NCBI RefSeq assembly: GCF_024505145.1
Contig: NZ_JANIAA010000010.1
Coordinates: 62,001 to 126,000 of the forward strand
Direction of reading: 5' to 3'
Length of the DNA stretch: 64,000 bases
Source of the DNA: Streptomyces rugosispiralis
GTDB taxonomy: Bacteria; Actinomycetota; Actinomycetes; Streptomycetales; Streptomycetaceae
Both the position numbers and the translations under genes were made by a program. Positions within the stretch are counted from its first letter, which is position 1, and every line of letters starts with the position of its first letter. This document shows, one piece after another, positions 1-7,638 of the stretch. The notes below the pieces were generated by a model. The model was given only the letters and a program-made list of their open reading frames with translations. It had not been told where the DNA came from and made no database searches.

Positions 1-1
1 C

Positions 2-304
2 CACGGAATGGGCGAGATGGTTGGCCGAACCGAGCGGGCTCTGACAGAAGCTGACCTCACGAAAATCGCCGACACGTACCACGCCTGGCGAGGCACGGCA
101 TCGGCGAGGGAAGCAAACCTGTCCTACCAAGACGAGTCCGGCTTCTGCTTCTCGGCGGACATGGCGACTGTGCGCGAGCATGCGTACGCGCTGGCCCCGG
201 CACGTTATGTCGACACCGGTCCTCCGGTCGCCCTGGAGCCACCAGAGGTCCCGCGGAGCGGTCCCGCCGCCCTGATGAAGGACCTGTACGCAATCTTCGG
301 CTGA
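2..304 (+). pseudogene. hsdM: C-terminal end of a type I restriction-modification DNA methylase (HsdM), cut by the window edge
   Basis: The frame is open to the left edge, so only the last ~100 residues are visible. They match the C-terminal tail of type I N6-adenine methylases: a 'TEADLTKIADTYHAWRG' segment, then 'GFCFSADMATVREHAYALAPARYV', close to the usual GFCKSAT..HG..LTPGRYVG tail, then an acidic end. The family's N-terminal helical domain and NPPF catalytic motif would lie outside the window. No specificity (hsdS) or restriction (hsdR) subunit follows; transposase debris does. The methylase may be intact upstream, but the system does not continue to the right, so an incomplete system is possible. 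Confidence 0.75.
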
Positions 305-779
305 GAACCGTCAGCGAGAGAGCCCCCACTGGGCGTGGCGCTTGAGGCGGGTGAAGCGAGATCCCTGGTCGCACGCCGGTCAGCGTCGGTGGACTCATGA
401 CAGTGCCAAGCGCTTGGTGGGGCAGCGGGTGGACCGGCCGGTCGCTGGAAAAGGTGCAGGCCGTCACCGATCTGCCCCAGGATGAGGAAGTCGCCACCAG
501 GGTCACGTCGGATCAGCTGCGACTGCCGACCGTCGGGCGGGGAGCCATGCAGGACGACACGACCCGGATACTGGTCAACCGGGCTCAGTTCGACCACTCC
601 GAGCAGACCCGGGACCGGATGCGGGAACGCACGCCGGCCGTGAGGAAGATCGAGCACTGCCCTTGCCGGAAATCTCATCCGCCCTGGTGGGGGCAGGTTC
701 ATCTGGTTTCCCGAAATCTGGCCGCGGTCGCTTGAGCTGACACTCTCGCGCAGCTGCTGTCAGCGCGTCATGATTCGCG
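305..779. other. Intergenic stretch without a recognised gene
   Basis: Both strands can be translated over long stretches here, as expected from high GC, but neither translation shows a known motif, a convincing ribosome binding site or a normal residue pattern. The stretch lies between a restriction gene tail and a decayed transposase, so it is probably debris. Confidence 0.5.
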
Positions 780-1455
780 ATGCTGCGCCTGCTGCCGATG
801 AGCGACCAGGACAAGGACGCGGAGATCCACGCTCTGCGCCACCAAATCACCGTGCTCCAACGCCAACTTGCCAAGTACAAGATCCGGTTCATGCCAAGCG
901 ATCGGGCGTTCCTGGCGGCGCTGCTGCATCGGCTGCCGCTGCACGTGCTGCGAAGGTTACGGCTGCTCGTCCGCCCGGACACGGTGCTGCGTTGGCACCG
1001 CGACCTCGTCGCACGCCGCCATGCCGTCTCCTGCCGGCCCAAACACCCGGGACGACTACACACCGTGCGCTCCATCCGCACCCTGGTGTACCGACGCCTG
1101 CACGGCGAATTGCTCGTGCTGGGGGTCAGGGTGGGCGCGTTGACCGTCTGGGAGATCCTAAAGGAGGCAGGCATCGAGCCTGTGCCCGAGCGGAACTCCA
1201 GTACCTGGGCCACCTTCCTTCGCACTCAGGCTGATGCCCTGCTGCCCTGTCGGGAGCACGGATGTACGTGCTCGTGGTGATCGAACACGGCAGTCGCCGG
1301 ATCCGCATCCTGGGCAGCGCAAGCGACGAAGAACCTCGTCATGGGCCTCGAAGACCTGGGCTGCCGCGCACGGTTCATGATGTTGAAGCGTCACGCCCCT
1401 CTGCGCGCGGCGTGCACGGTCTCGCTGCCCGACGGTCGCACGGCTTGGCGTTAAT
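780..1455 (+). pseudogene. Decayed rve-type (IS3/IS481-like) transposase
   Basis: The first part reads as the N-terminal half of a Streptomyces integrase-core transposase ('DKDAEIHALRHQITVLQRQL', 'VLRWHRDLVARRH', 'GALTVWEILKEAGIEPVPER'). Compared with the related copy near 15 kb it lacks about ten residues around the usual 'RLARENPSWGYRR' block. The frame then breaks near 1260: 'MYVLVVIEHGSRRIRILG' continues in a second frame, and the block after it, with a partial 'NLVMGLEDLGCRARFMM', in a third, before a stop near 1455. The catalytic C-terminal part is missing, so the element cannot be autonomous. Confidence 0.8.
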
Positions 1456-1605
1456 CAGAGCATCTTCCAGACAGGACCCCGGTGTTGAGGGCCGAGCGCG
1501 TGTGGGTGGGGACACACTCCGCACGGAATCGCATCTTCGGGAACCTACTGCTATCTAGGGTTGAGGCAGTTCGCTGGGTGGGATTGGAGCATCCCGCCCA
1601 GCGAC

Positions 1606-2574
1606 CTATGTGGGTGGGGGTGTGTTTTGGGCGAGGCGGAAGCGGTGGCCTTCTGCGGTGTCGCCGAAGTCGCGTTCGTCGTCGTCACGGAAGCGTGTGT
1701 AGAACCACTCGGGTACTCGGGTGGTGTCCAGGCGGGTGCGGAGAACGCTGTCCTGCACGTCCCGCGCGACGTTCCGTAGGCGGTGCCATTCGTCGTCGGG
1801 GACGGGGCCGGGGCGTCCGTTGTGTAGCTCGGTGTTGACGACCTTGGTGAGTCGGTCGCGTTCGTCGGCCACCTTGCGTTGGCCGGACCAGATCTCGTAG
1901 GCGATCTGGTAGGCCGCCAGGGACGGGACAAAGAAGCTGAGGAGGGTGTCGCCCAGAGTGGCGTCCGCGACCACCAGACCGGCGACGAGGCCGATGGTGG
2001 TCCACAGGATCGCGGTGGCGGCGATGAGGTGGCTGTAGCGGCGGCGGAGGCGGGCATCCCAGGAGAGGTTCTGTTCCTGGGCAATGAATACGTCGTAGGG
2101 ATGATGGACGTCGTTGGTGGGGTCGTACCAGCCGTCGGTGATGCGCTTGTCCTTCGCCGAGCCTCGGGGGAGCTTGCGCGCGAGACGGCGGACGTCGGGC
2201 TCGGGGATGGGATCGCCTGCAACGGTGGCGCGCCACGGCAAGTGGAACAGGACGATGTCGAACATCTCCTGGAGCAGGGCGCCCTGGCGCGCGGTGTTCC
2301 CGGCGAGGCCCTTGAGCAGGAACGCGGAGACGACGAACCAGAAGAACCCGACGATCGAGACGGCTGTCCGGCCGTGGCCGATCAGCGTGATCAGGACACC
2401 GGCGGCGGCGAGCGCGACGGCGGCGGTGACGCGCACGGCTTCGAGGAACTGGCCACGTTGGTGGCTCGCCGCCGCAGCGCGCTGGAGGAGCAGCATGTCG
2501 TCGTCGAGCTGCCGCTCGTGGATGGCCCGAAGCGGGATCCCGTGGACGCCGCCGGGGTCGCTGGAGAGATTCAT
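1606..2574 (-). CDS. S-4TM family CBASS effector, predicted pore-forming membrane protein
   Basis: Last gene of the CBASS operon. The start taken here is the ATG whose ATGA overlaps the stop of the nucleotidyltransferase gene, suggesting translational coupling; an in-frame start 36 bases upstream is also possible. The ~322-residue protein has two pairs of hydrophobic helices ('VALAAAGVLITLIG' and 'VGFFWFVVSAFLL'; 'AILWTTIGLVAGLVVA' and 'LLSFFVPSLAAYQIAY') joined by a long soluble middle and followed by a charged cytoplasmic tail. This is the layout of the SMODS-associating four-TM family. Such effectors are thought to be opened by the cyclic nucleotide made by the neighbouring enzyme and to disrupt the membrane, killing infected cells. 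The ligand is unknown. Confidence 0.85.
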   Translation of the reverse strand: MNLSSDPGGVHGIPLRAIHERQLDDDMLLLQRAAAASHQRGQFLEAVRVTAAVALAAAGVLITLIGHGRTAVSIVGFFWFVVSAFLLKGLAGNTARQGALLQEMFDIVLFHLPWRATVAGDPIPEPDVRRLARKLPRGSAKDKRITDGWYDPTNDVHHPYDVFIAQEQNLSWDARLRRRYSHLIAATAILWTTIGLVAGLVVADATLGDTLLSFFVPSLAAYQIAYEIWSGQRKVADERDRLTKVVNTELHNGRPGPVPDDEWHRLRNVARDVQDSVLRTRLDTTRVPEWFYTRFRDDDERDFGDTAEGHRFRLAQNTPPPT

Positions 2575-3437
2575 GGCCTGGTCATCCGGTTCCCGAACAG
2601 CTTCTTCCACTCGTCGTAGGCGGCGCGTTCCTGGCCCTCGTCCTCCAAATCGACCGCCCGTTCTGCGATGGCGCGGGCCTGGTTGAGCGCGTTGGCCGCG
2701 GCGAGTTTCTGGGTCGCGTTCATGACGGCGTTGACGTCACCGCCCAGGCCGGCGGGGTCGGGCCATTCGTCGCCGATGCGTTCGGCGGCGGTAGCCAGGA
2801 ACAGCACGATCTCGTCCTGGTATCGCCCGATGGGCGGTTTCACCAGCGACTGGGCCATGACCTCCAGCAGGAAGGAGGGCGACACGGGCTCGCCGAGTTC
2901 GCGGTTGATGCCCTTGACCATCTTGACGAGGGGTACGTACTTGCCGTCGCAGTCGGTGTTCCTGGCGATGCTCAGCTCGTGGTGGCGCTTGGGGTTGGTC
3001 GCGATCCAGTCGCCTGCCGAGGGGTTGGGGATGTAGTAGCCGGCGTCGTCTCGCTTGAACGCGGGCACCACGTCGATCGACATCACTTCGTCGTCGGCGC
3101 CGTAGGGGATGACGACGGCCATGCCGTCGCGGGCGGCGGCGCTCCACTTCTGACGGAGGAGGGTCTCCAGGGCGTTGATCACTTGGATGGGTGCCTGATC
3201 GCGGAAGCCTGCCTGGGAGCCGTTGGCGTCGAGGACCACGAAGATATCGATGTCCTTGAGCTTCTTCGTCTTGGTGTCGCGCCGGTAGCTGCCGGTGAGG
3301 AAGTCGTCGGCGAGGTCCCAGTGCGACCGTACGAAGTCGCGGATGGCCTCGTGCCGTGCCTTCGCCAGGTTCTGCTCGGTCTGGGTGATCTCCAGGTTGT
3401 GCTTGAGCTTGATGAAGGCGTCGTCGATGTATCCCAT
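2571..3437 (-). CDS. cdnX: CD-NTase (cGAS/DncV-like nucleotidyltransferase) of a CBASS system
   Basis: The 288-residue protein has the CD-NTase signature: a helical start, 'GSYRRDT' as the GSx(R/S) nucleotide-binding loop (residues ~49-55), 'DIDIFVVLD' carrying the first two metal-binding aspartates (~63-71), and 'SIDVVPAF' with the third (~117-124). It should cyclise nucleotides into a second messenger on infection. The gene follows the HORMA gene by 24 bases and overlaps the effector gene by four. In related operons the HORMA protein, cycled by the TRIP13-like ATPase, binds and activates this enzyme. The product and the clade cannot be told by eye. Confidence 0.92.
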   Translation of the reverse strand: MGYIDDAFIKLKHNLEITQTEQNLAKARHEAIRDFVRSHWDLADDFLTGSYRRDTKTKKLKDIDIFVVLDANGSQAGFRDQAPIQVINALETLLRQKWSAAARDGMAVVIPYGADDEVMSIDVVPAFKRDDAGYYIPNPSAGDWIATNPKRHHELSIARNTDCDGKYVPLVKMVKGINRELGEPVSPSFLLEVMAQSLVKPPIGRYQDEIVLFLATAAERIGDEWPDPAGLGGDVNAVMNATQKLAAANALNQARAIAERAVDLEDEGQERAAYDEWKKLFGNRMTRP

Positions 3438-3461
3438 AGCGGTGTGTTCCTGCTCGTGGTC

Positions 3462-3965
3462 TCAAGTGTGGTAATACCGCATGCCGGTCGAGGCGTGCGG
3501 GGCGGATCCGAGGGTGCCGAAGGTGATGCCGCGCAAGCCGTCGGTACTTGCCCGATGGCCGGGGCCCCAACCTGGTTGCGGGGTGCGGGGCCCGTTGAAC
3601 GTGCAGAACAGCCGGTAGGTGGTACCCGTGGGCACCCGGTCGAACTTGGCTCGGAACCGGGCGGCTCGGGCGCGGGAGGCGGTGAACTCGGCGTTGCCGT
3701 CGCCGGAGGTGGTGTAGGACACCGGGAACTCGATCACCGGTGCCACGGCGCCCGAGGGCTGGTGACACTCGAGGACGACCGTGTCGAGAGAGCTCTCCTC
3801 GATCCACGTCTTGATCGCGTTCTCGTTCTGCACCCAGTCGCGGTGCAGCCGGTCCATGTTGATCCCCAGGTCGGCGAGGATGTCGGTGATGGTGCCGAGG
3901 ATGACGTCGGTCAGGTGCGTGGCGGTGTGAGTGCGGGTGTAGCTGTAGGTGTAGGTGGAGGTCAT
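3462..3965 (-). CDS. cap7: Bacterial HORMA-domain protein of CBASS (Cap7-like)
   Basis: The 167-residue protein begins 'MTSTYTYSYTRTHTATHLTD' and continues with 'ILADLGINMDRL' and 'VVLECHQPSG', a pattern typical of single-HORMA CBASS proteins in actinomycetes. HORMA proteins close a C-terminal safety belt around a peptide ligand; in CBASS the closed form activates the nucleotidyltransferase and TRIP13-like Cap6 resets it. The ATG overlaps the stop of the preceding small gene (ATGA), so the two should be translated together. The size is usual for the family and no part seems missing. Confidence 0.9.
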   Translation of the reverse strand: MTSTYTYSYTRTHTATHLTDVILGTITDILADLGINMDRLHRDWVQNENAIKTWIEESSLDTVVLECHQPSGAVAPVIEFPVSYTTSGDGNAEFTASRARAARFRAKFDRVPTGTTYRLFCTFNGPRTPQPGWGPGHRASTDGLRGITFGTLGSAPHASTGMRYYHT

Positions 3966-4441
3966 CGTTGAGTCACCGCCCGCCGCAGAGCCTCACGGTC
4001 GATCAACAGACCGGAGTTGGCAACCTTCGTCTCTGGAGCGGGCGGGGCAGCGTCGGACAACCGGGCGTGACCGTCGGCGGCTGCCTTCACCTGCTCCTGG
4101 AGCGGGGCCGGCGACGGCAGGTGGATCATGAAATCATCGGCTCCCGCCGCACCGGGGACGGGGCTGAGGTTCTCCTCCAACGTCAGCGCCGCCGTGCCGC
4201 ACACCGTCGTGATCTCGCAGTGCACCTTGCCAGCCACCAGGGTGATCGACTGCCGCTGCAGGTGCCCTGCAGCGATCAGTATCCGCCCGACCGCCTCGGC
4301 AGCCGACATCGCCTGCGCCGCCTCGTCGCGAGACAGCACGGAGGACTGCGCCACGGTGTCCGCCACGAGGTCCGAGATCACCGCCCAAGTTCCGCTGGCG
4401 CTGCGCACGGGAGAGGCCGCCACCCGCCTAGTACGCCGCAC
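3962..4441 (-). CDS. Small conserved-looking protein of unknown function inside the CBASS operon
   Basis: A GTG start at 4441 has a GGAGG six bases upstream and lies 14 bases inside the end of the TRIP13-like gene; the stop overlaps the HORMA start (ATGA). This gives a 159-residue protein wedged between the ATPase and its presumed HORMA substrate. It shows an amphipathic helix region ('SDLVADTVAQSSVLSRDEAAQ'-like, residues ~24-60), a strand-rich middle ('SITLVAGKVHCEITTVCGTAAL') and a proline-rich stretch before a charged helical C-terminus. There is no transmembrane segment and no family I recognise. Position and coupling suggest a HORMA partner, a closure-peptide donor or an infection sensor; this is inference. 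Confidence 0.7.
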   Translation of the reverse strand: MRRTRRVAASPVRSASGTWAVISDLVADTVAQSSVLSRDEAAQAMSAAEAVGRILIAAGHLQRQSITLVAGKVHCEITTVCGTAALTLEENLSPVPGAAGADDFMIHLPSPAPLQEQVKAAADGHARLSDAAPPAPETKVANSGLLIDREALRRAVTQR

Positions 4442-5333
4442 GGGACACCTCCGACTGGCCCGTCTCCGCGACGGCGTTGTGTACCGCTGCGGCCAGGTCG
4501 GCTTCGGTGAGGCGGCCGGGGTCCAGCACCGTGTCCAGCCGCTGAGCCAGGGCTTCGAAGACCACCTTGCGCGTACGGCGGCCGTCCAGCCCGTGAGCCG
4601 CCTCGGCGATGCGGTCCATCGCCGAGGAGCGCGCCAGCTCACCCAAGACCGGGTACTTGTCGGCCAGCGTCAGCAGCGTGGAGACCAGGATCTTCCGCAG
4701 CGCCTCCGGCTCGGGAAGCGGGACGAGGATGGCTGCGTCGGAGCGGGAGAGGAACGCCTCGTCCAGTGCGGTGGTGAAGTTGCTGGTCGCGACGAAGAAC
4801 AGGTGCGGGTGCTCGGAGGCGTTCAGATCCAAGGCAGTGAGCACCGCGTCAGTGGCACGGTGGACATCGGCCGGGTTGGCGGCCAGCGACGCCGCCGAAC
4901 GAGCGACCGCCATCGACTCGACCTCATCGAGGATCACCACGGTCGGCACGCCATCCGACGCGAGACCCGGCACGTACTCGCCGAGCAACTCGCTGACCCG
5001 CTGCTGCGACTGCCCGTGCTCAGCGCTCATCAACCCGTGCGGGTTGATCTCGATCCGCCGGACCGCGCCTCCGCCGACGTAGCGGGCGACCTGCGCCGGC
5101 AGACCCCGTGCCAGGGTCGTCTTGCCGGTGCCGGGAGGGCCATAGAGCGTGCACAAACCGTGCAACGCCGTCACCGCAAACGGCAGGTCAGGCCGCACAA
5201 GCAGCGACAACACCGTCTGGTTGCGCAACCGCCCCTTGATCTTCTCCGGCACCATGATGGCGTCCCACAACGCGGCCTCCGCCGAGTCGGCGGTGATCAC
5301 CTCGTCCGACAGCACGCACTGCTGAACCCTCAT
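4428..5333 (-). CDS. cap6: TRIP13/Pch2-like AAA+ ATPase of CBASS (Cap6-like)
   Basis: First gene of the CBASS operon. The ATG at 5333, with GGAG eight bases upstream, is preferred to an in-frame start 102 bases further up. The ~301-residue protein has Walker A 'GPPGTGKTT', Walker B 'VVILDEVES', a sensor-1-like 'FFVATSNF' and an arginine-rich C-terminal lid ('GLDGRRTRKVVFEAL'). TRIP13-type ATPases unfold the N-terminus of HORMA proteins; in bacteria they disassemble the active HORMA-nucleotidyltransferase complex and keep CBASS off without infection. The gene is divergent from a fused XRE-peptidase regulator, and the 242 bases between them should hold the operon promoter. Confidence 0.9.
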   Translation of the reverse strand: MRVQQCVLSDEVITADSAEAALWDAIMVPEKIKGRLRNQTVLSLLVRPDLPFAVTALHGLCTLYGPPGTGKTTLARGLPAQVARYVGGGAVRRIEINPHGLMSAEHGQSQQRVSELLGEYVPGLASDGVPTVVILDEVESMAVARSAASLAANPADVHRATDAVLTALDLNASEHPHLFFVATSNFTTALDEAFLSRSDAAILVPLPEPEALRKILVSTLLTLADKYPVLGELARSSAMDRIAEAAHGLDGRRTRKVVFEALAQRLDTVLDPGRLTEADLAAAVHNAVAETGQSEVSRAAY

Positions 5334-5575
5334 CCCCTCAACTCCATCCCCCCGCACGCGGGTTACCTCAGATCTGAACATCATCTTCCGAGTTGTAGGT
5401 AGAGTACACGACATGGCGGAGATGTAACTCGACACACTTCACTCAGACGTGTTCCGCTGAGGCCGGGTGATTTGACCGTCCGGTAACCAAGGTGTGCCTA
5501 AGATGCGAGCGGAGCAATCAAGATCGAGATTCGTCCGCTGATCGGTGGACGTCGACTGGCGCGGAGACGAGCGAC
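5334..5575. promoter_or_regulatory. Divergent promoter region between CBASS and its putative regulator
   Basis: The region separates the leftward CBASS operon from the rightward XRE-ImmA/IrrE gene, so both promoters and the repressor's operator should lie here. It is clearly more AT-rich than its surroundings (for example around 5375-5410 and 5485-5530). I do not see an operator repeat I would defend. Confidence 0.45.
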
Positions 5576-6691
5576 GTGAATGACCCGCAACTGGACCCCG
5601 GCGACATCGCGGCCCTGTTCGATCGCGCCAGGCTGCGAATGGCGCGCGAACTCCGTGGGCTCACCCAGGTGCAGCTGGCCCGGGAAGTCGGCTCCGTCAC
5701 CGCGGCTTCGATCAGCCAGTTCGAGAACGGACACACCAAGCCCGCCGCATCGACGCTTCGCCGGCTTGCGGTCGCCCTGCGGGTACCGCCGTCGTTCTTC
5801 GCCGCTCCAGCCCGCCCCCCTGCTCAGGATCAGGTCAACGGGTTCTTCCGCAGCCTTCGATCAACCTCCCCCCGAGATCGCCAACAAGCGCTCGCCTACG
5901 TGCACCTCGCGCGGGAACTCGCACTTGAGCTTGAAAAACACGTTGCGTTGCCCGACCTCAATCTGCCGCGCGTCCCAATCGACGAAGGACAGCCTCTTCA
6001 GTCCGCCGATATCGAGCAAGCGGCAGCCCAGGTCCGTGACCACTGGAACGTCCCACGCGGGCCAGTTCAAGATGTCGTGCGCCTGTTGGAAATGAACGGG
6101 ATTGTTGTTGTCCGCTTCCGTGTCAGCATCGAAAAAGTTGATGCATTCTGCGTCGACTTCGCCGACAGGCCCGTTGTTGCTCTCGGGGCCGACAAGGGTC
6201 TGCGTGACCGTTCCCGCTTCGACGCGGCCCACGAACTAGGCCATCTGGTCTTGCACGGCCTCACTGGAAAAATTGGCGACAAGGTCACTGAGAGCCAGGC
6301 ACACGAGTTCGCCGCCACGTTCCTCATGCCAGCCGACGACATCAGATCCGAACTACCGGAGGGGCTCAACTGGCCTGCTTTTCTCCGTTTGAAGGCAAAA
6401 TGGCACGTCTCGCTTGCCGCCCTTTTGGTCAGGGCAAAAACGCTCGGCGTCATGAGCGAACACACCTACGCTCAAGGATGGAAGGCGTTGTCCGTCCGAG
6501 GATGGAGAAAAGTAGAGCCTGGTCCCCTGGGGAATCCAGAGGCTCCCGTACTCCTGCAGCGCGCACTAGAACTCATGGAAACAACGGGTATCTCCTTCGC
6601 CGATTTCATCAATCGTTCCGGCCTTCCGGAAGCCGACGTTCGAACCCTGCTCAGTCGGGATATCAGCGAACGACCCCGCGTGGAGTTCTGA
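5576..6691 (+). CDS. Fused XRE-family repressor and ImmA/IrrE metallopeptidase
   Basis: A GTG at 5576 with GGAG nine bases upstream gives 371 residues. Residues ~13-72 form an XRE helix-turn-helix ('LRGLTQVQLAREVGSVTAAS', 'ISQFENGHTKP'). After a linker, residues ~170-275 form a COG2856 zinc peptidase with the HExxH motif 'HELGHLVLH' (~219-227) and a downstream 'ESQAHEFAATFLMP' segment with the usual third-ligand Glu/His region. Proteins of this kind (ImmR-ImmA, CapH-CapP) repress a neighbouring operon until the peptidase cleaves the repressor after DNA damage. Here both activities are in one chain, divergent from CBASS. Third-position GC is lower than in the chromosomal genes, consistent with transfer. 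Confidence 0.85.
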   Translation: MNDPQLDPGDIAALFDRARLRMARELRGLTQVQLAREVGSVTAASISQFENGHTKPAASTLRRLAVALRVPPSFFAAPARPPAQDQVNGFFRSLRSTSPRDRQQALAYVHLARELALELEKHVALPDLNLPRVPIDEGQPLQSADIEQAAAQVRDHWNVPRGPVQDVVRLLEMNGIVVVRFRVSIEKVDAFCVDFADRPVVALGADKGLRDRSRFDAAHELGHLVLHGLTGKIGDKVTESQAHEFAATFLMPADDIRSELPEGLNWPAFLRLKAKWHVSLAALLVRAKTLGVMSEHTYAQGWKALSVRGWRKVEPGPLGNPEAPVLLQRALELMETTGISFADFINRSGLPEADVRTLLSRDISERPRVEF

Positions 6692-6695
6692 CCTT

Positions 6696-7272
6696 AAGGG
6701 TGTCAATATTCCGATCAGGCTGCCGAGCTGGGCGTTCTCTGTCGATGGTGAGTCAATCGGAGTGGCGTGGTGTGGTACTCGTTGGACAGTCCACCGAGTA
6801 CCTGGCGGCGCCTGATTGTGCCAGCAGGTAGGGGGATGATGTTCGGGTCGTCGTCTGGGGCTCGTAGGTCCAGGCTGCGGTGGGGCCGTCCCGCGTTGTA
6901 GTGCTCGGCATACGTGGTGAGGACGGTGCGCAGATGTCGTTCGCCGGTGATGAGGAGGCGGTCGGTGCACTCGGCGCGGGCTGTACGTATCCATCATTCG
7001 GCGAACGCGTTTGACCGGGGACTCTGCGGCGGTGTTGGGATGACGGCTGTGCCGTTGCCAGCGAAGACGGCGTCGAATGCGGCGGTGAACTTACTGTCCC
7101 GGTCACGGATGAGGAATCGGAAGCGCCCGGCCCCGTCGCCGAGGAGGAGGCAGCCCAGCAGCCAGCAGAGGATCAGGTAGAGCAGTCGCATACCCACGAT
7201 CACCGATCGTGCCCATACTTGGACGATCGCAAAGCTCCAGCTCAATCACCCTACGGCAATATAGACACCCTT
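6696..7272 (-). mobile_element. Internally deleted insertion sequence with both terminal inverted repeats
   Basis: The left end 'aagggtgtcaatattcc' (6696-6712) and the complement of the right end, 'aagggtgtctatattgcc' (7255-7272), match at about 15 of 17 positions. Between them is ~540 bp with only the start and end of an rve-type transposase. With both ends kept, the copy could in principle be moved by a full-length relative elsewhere in the genome. The left end lies four bases after the XRE-ImmA/IrrE stop codon. No target duplication is evident. Confidence 0.75.
6720..7191 (-). pseudogene. Transposase remnant inside the mini-IS (large deletion plus nonsense codon)
   Basis: On the minus strand an ATG at 7191 starts 'MRLLYLILCWLLGCLLL', the N-terminus of an integrase-core transposase. 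It jumps directly to 'RFLIRDRDSKFTAAFDAVF', the second catalytic aspartate region, so about 200 residues are missing. After 'SPRSNAFAE' a TGA stands where the family has an arginine codon before 'WIRTARAECTDR'; the frame then continues to the end ('HYNAGRPHRSLDLRAP'). Deletion and nonsense codon together make it inactive. Confidence 0.8.
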
Positions 7273-7319
7273 TAGACAGACTGGGAGCTCTGCCCACCGT
7301 GATCGGGAGGAATCAGCCG

Positions 7320-7624
7320 GTGCCGTACGATCCCAGCCCTCTGTCACGGGACGCTGCGAAGACCCTGCGCCAGATCGCGGAGGACCTTGACAGCGGTAAG
7401 GCCGAGTACGACAGCCCCCGCAGCGCGGCGCTCGTCCTGCGCTCGCCGAGCACCTACCTCAGATCCTGCTTCAGACCTCCGCTGCGGTGGACCGGATGGC
7501 TCGCGACCGCGACGACGCCACCCCGGTGGCCCGCATCATCGGCGAGGCTGCTACTACCGCCACGAACCTTATCGACCAACTCCGCCGCGCACACGAGGCC
7601 GCCCAAGGTGTCCGAGCTCGCTGA
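7320..7624 (+). pseudogene. Small actinobacterial hypothetical gene broken by a frameshift
   Basis: A GTG at 7320 preceded by GGGAGG starts 'VPYDPSPLSRDAAKTLRQIAEDLDSGKAEYDSP'-like sequence of normal composition. Near 7440 the sensible reading moves to the frame two bases away and continues 'LAEHLPQILLQTSAAVDRMARDRDD' and 'ATTATNLIDQLRRAHEAAQG' to a stop at 7624. The two halves together would make a ~101-residue, mostly helical soluble protein. Function unknown. A sequencing error could mimic this. Confidence 0.55.
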
Positions 7625-7638
7625 TGTGTTGGGCACTG

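Noticed and set aside
2..304. Complete type I restriction system
   Set aside because: Only the end of the methylase is visible and neither specificity nor restriction subunit follows.
397..735. Plus-strand frame of 112 codons next to the methylase tail
   Set aside because: No recognisable motif, the opposite strand is equally open, and neither has a good start.
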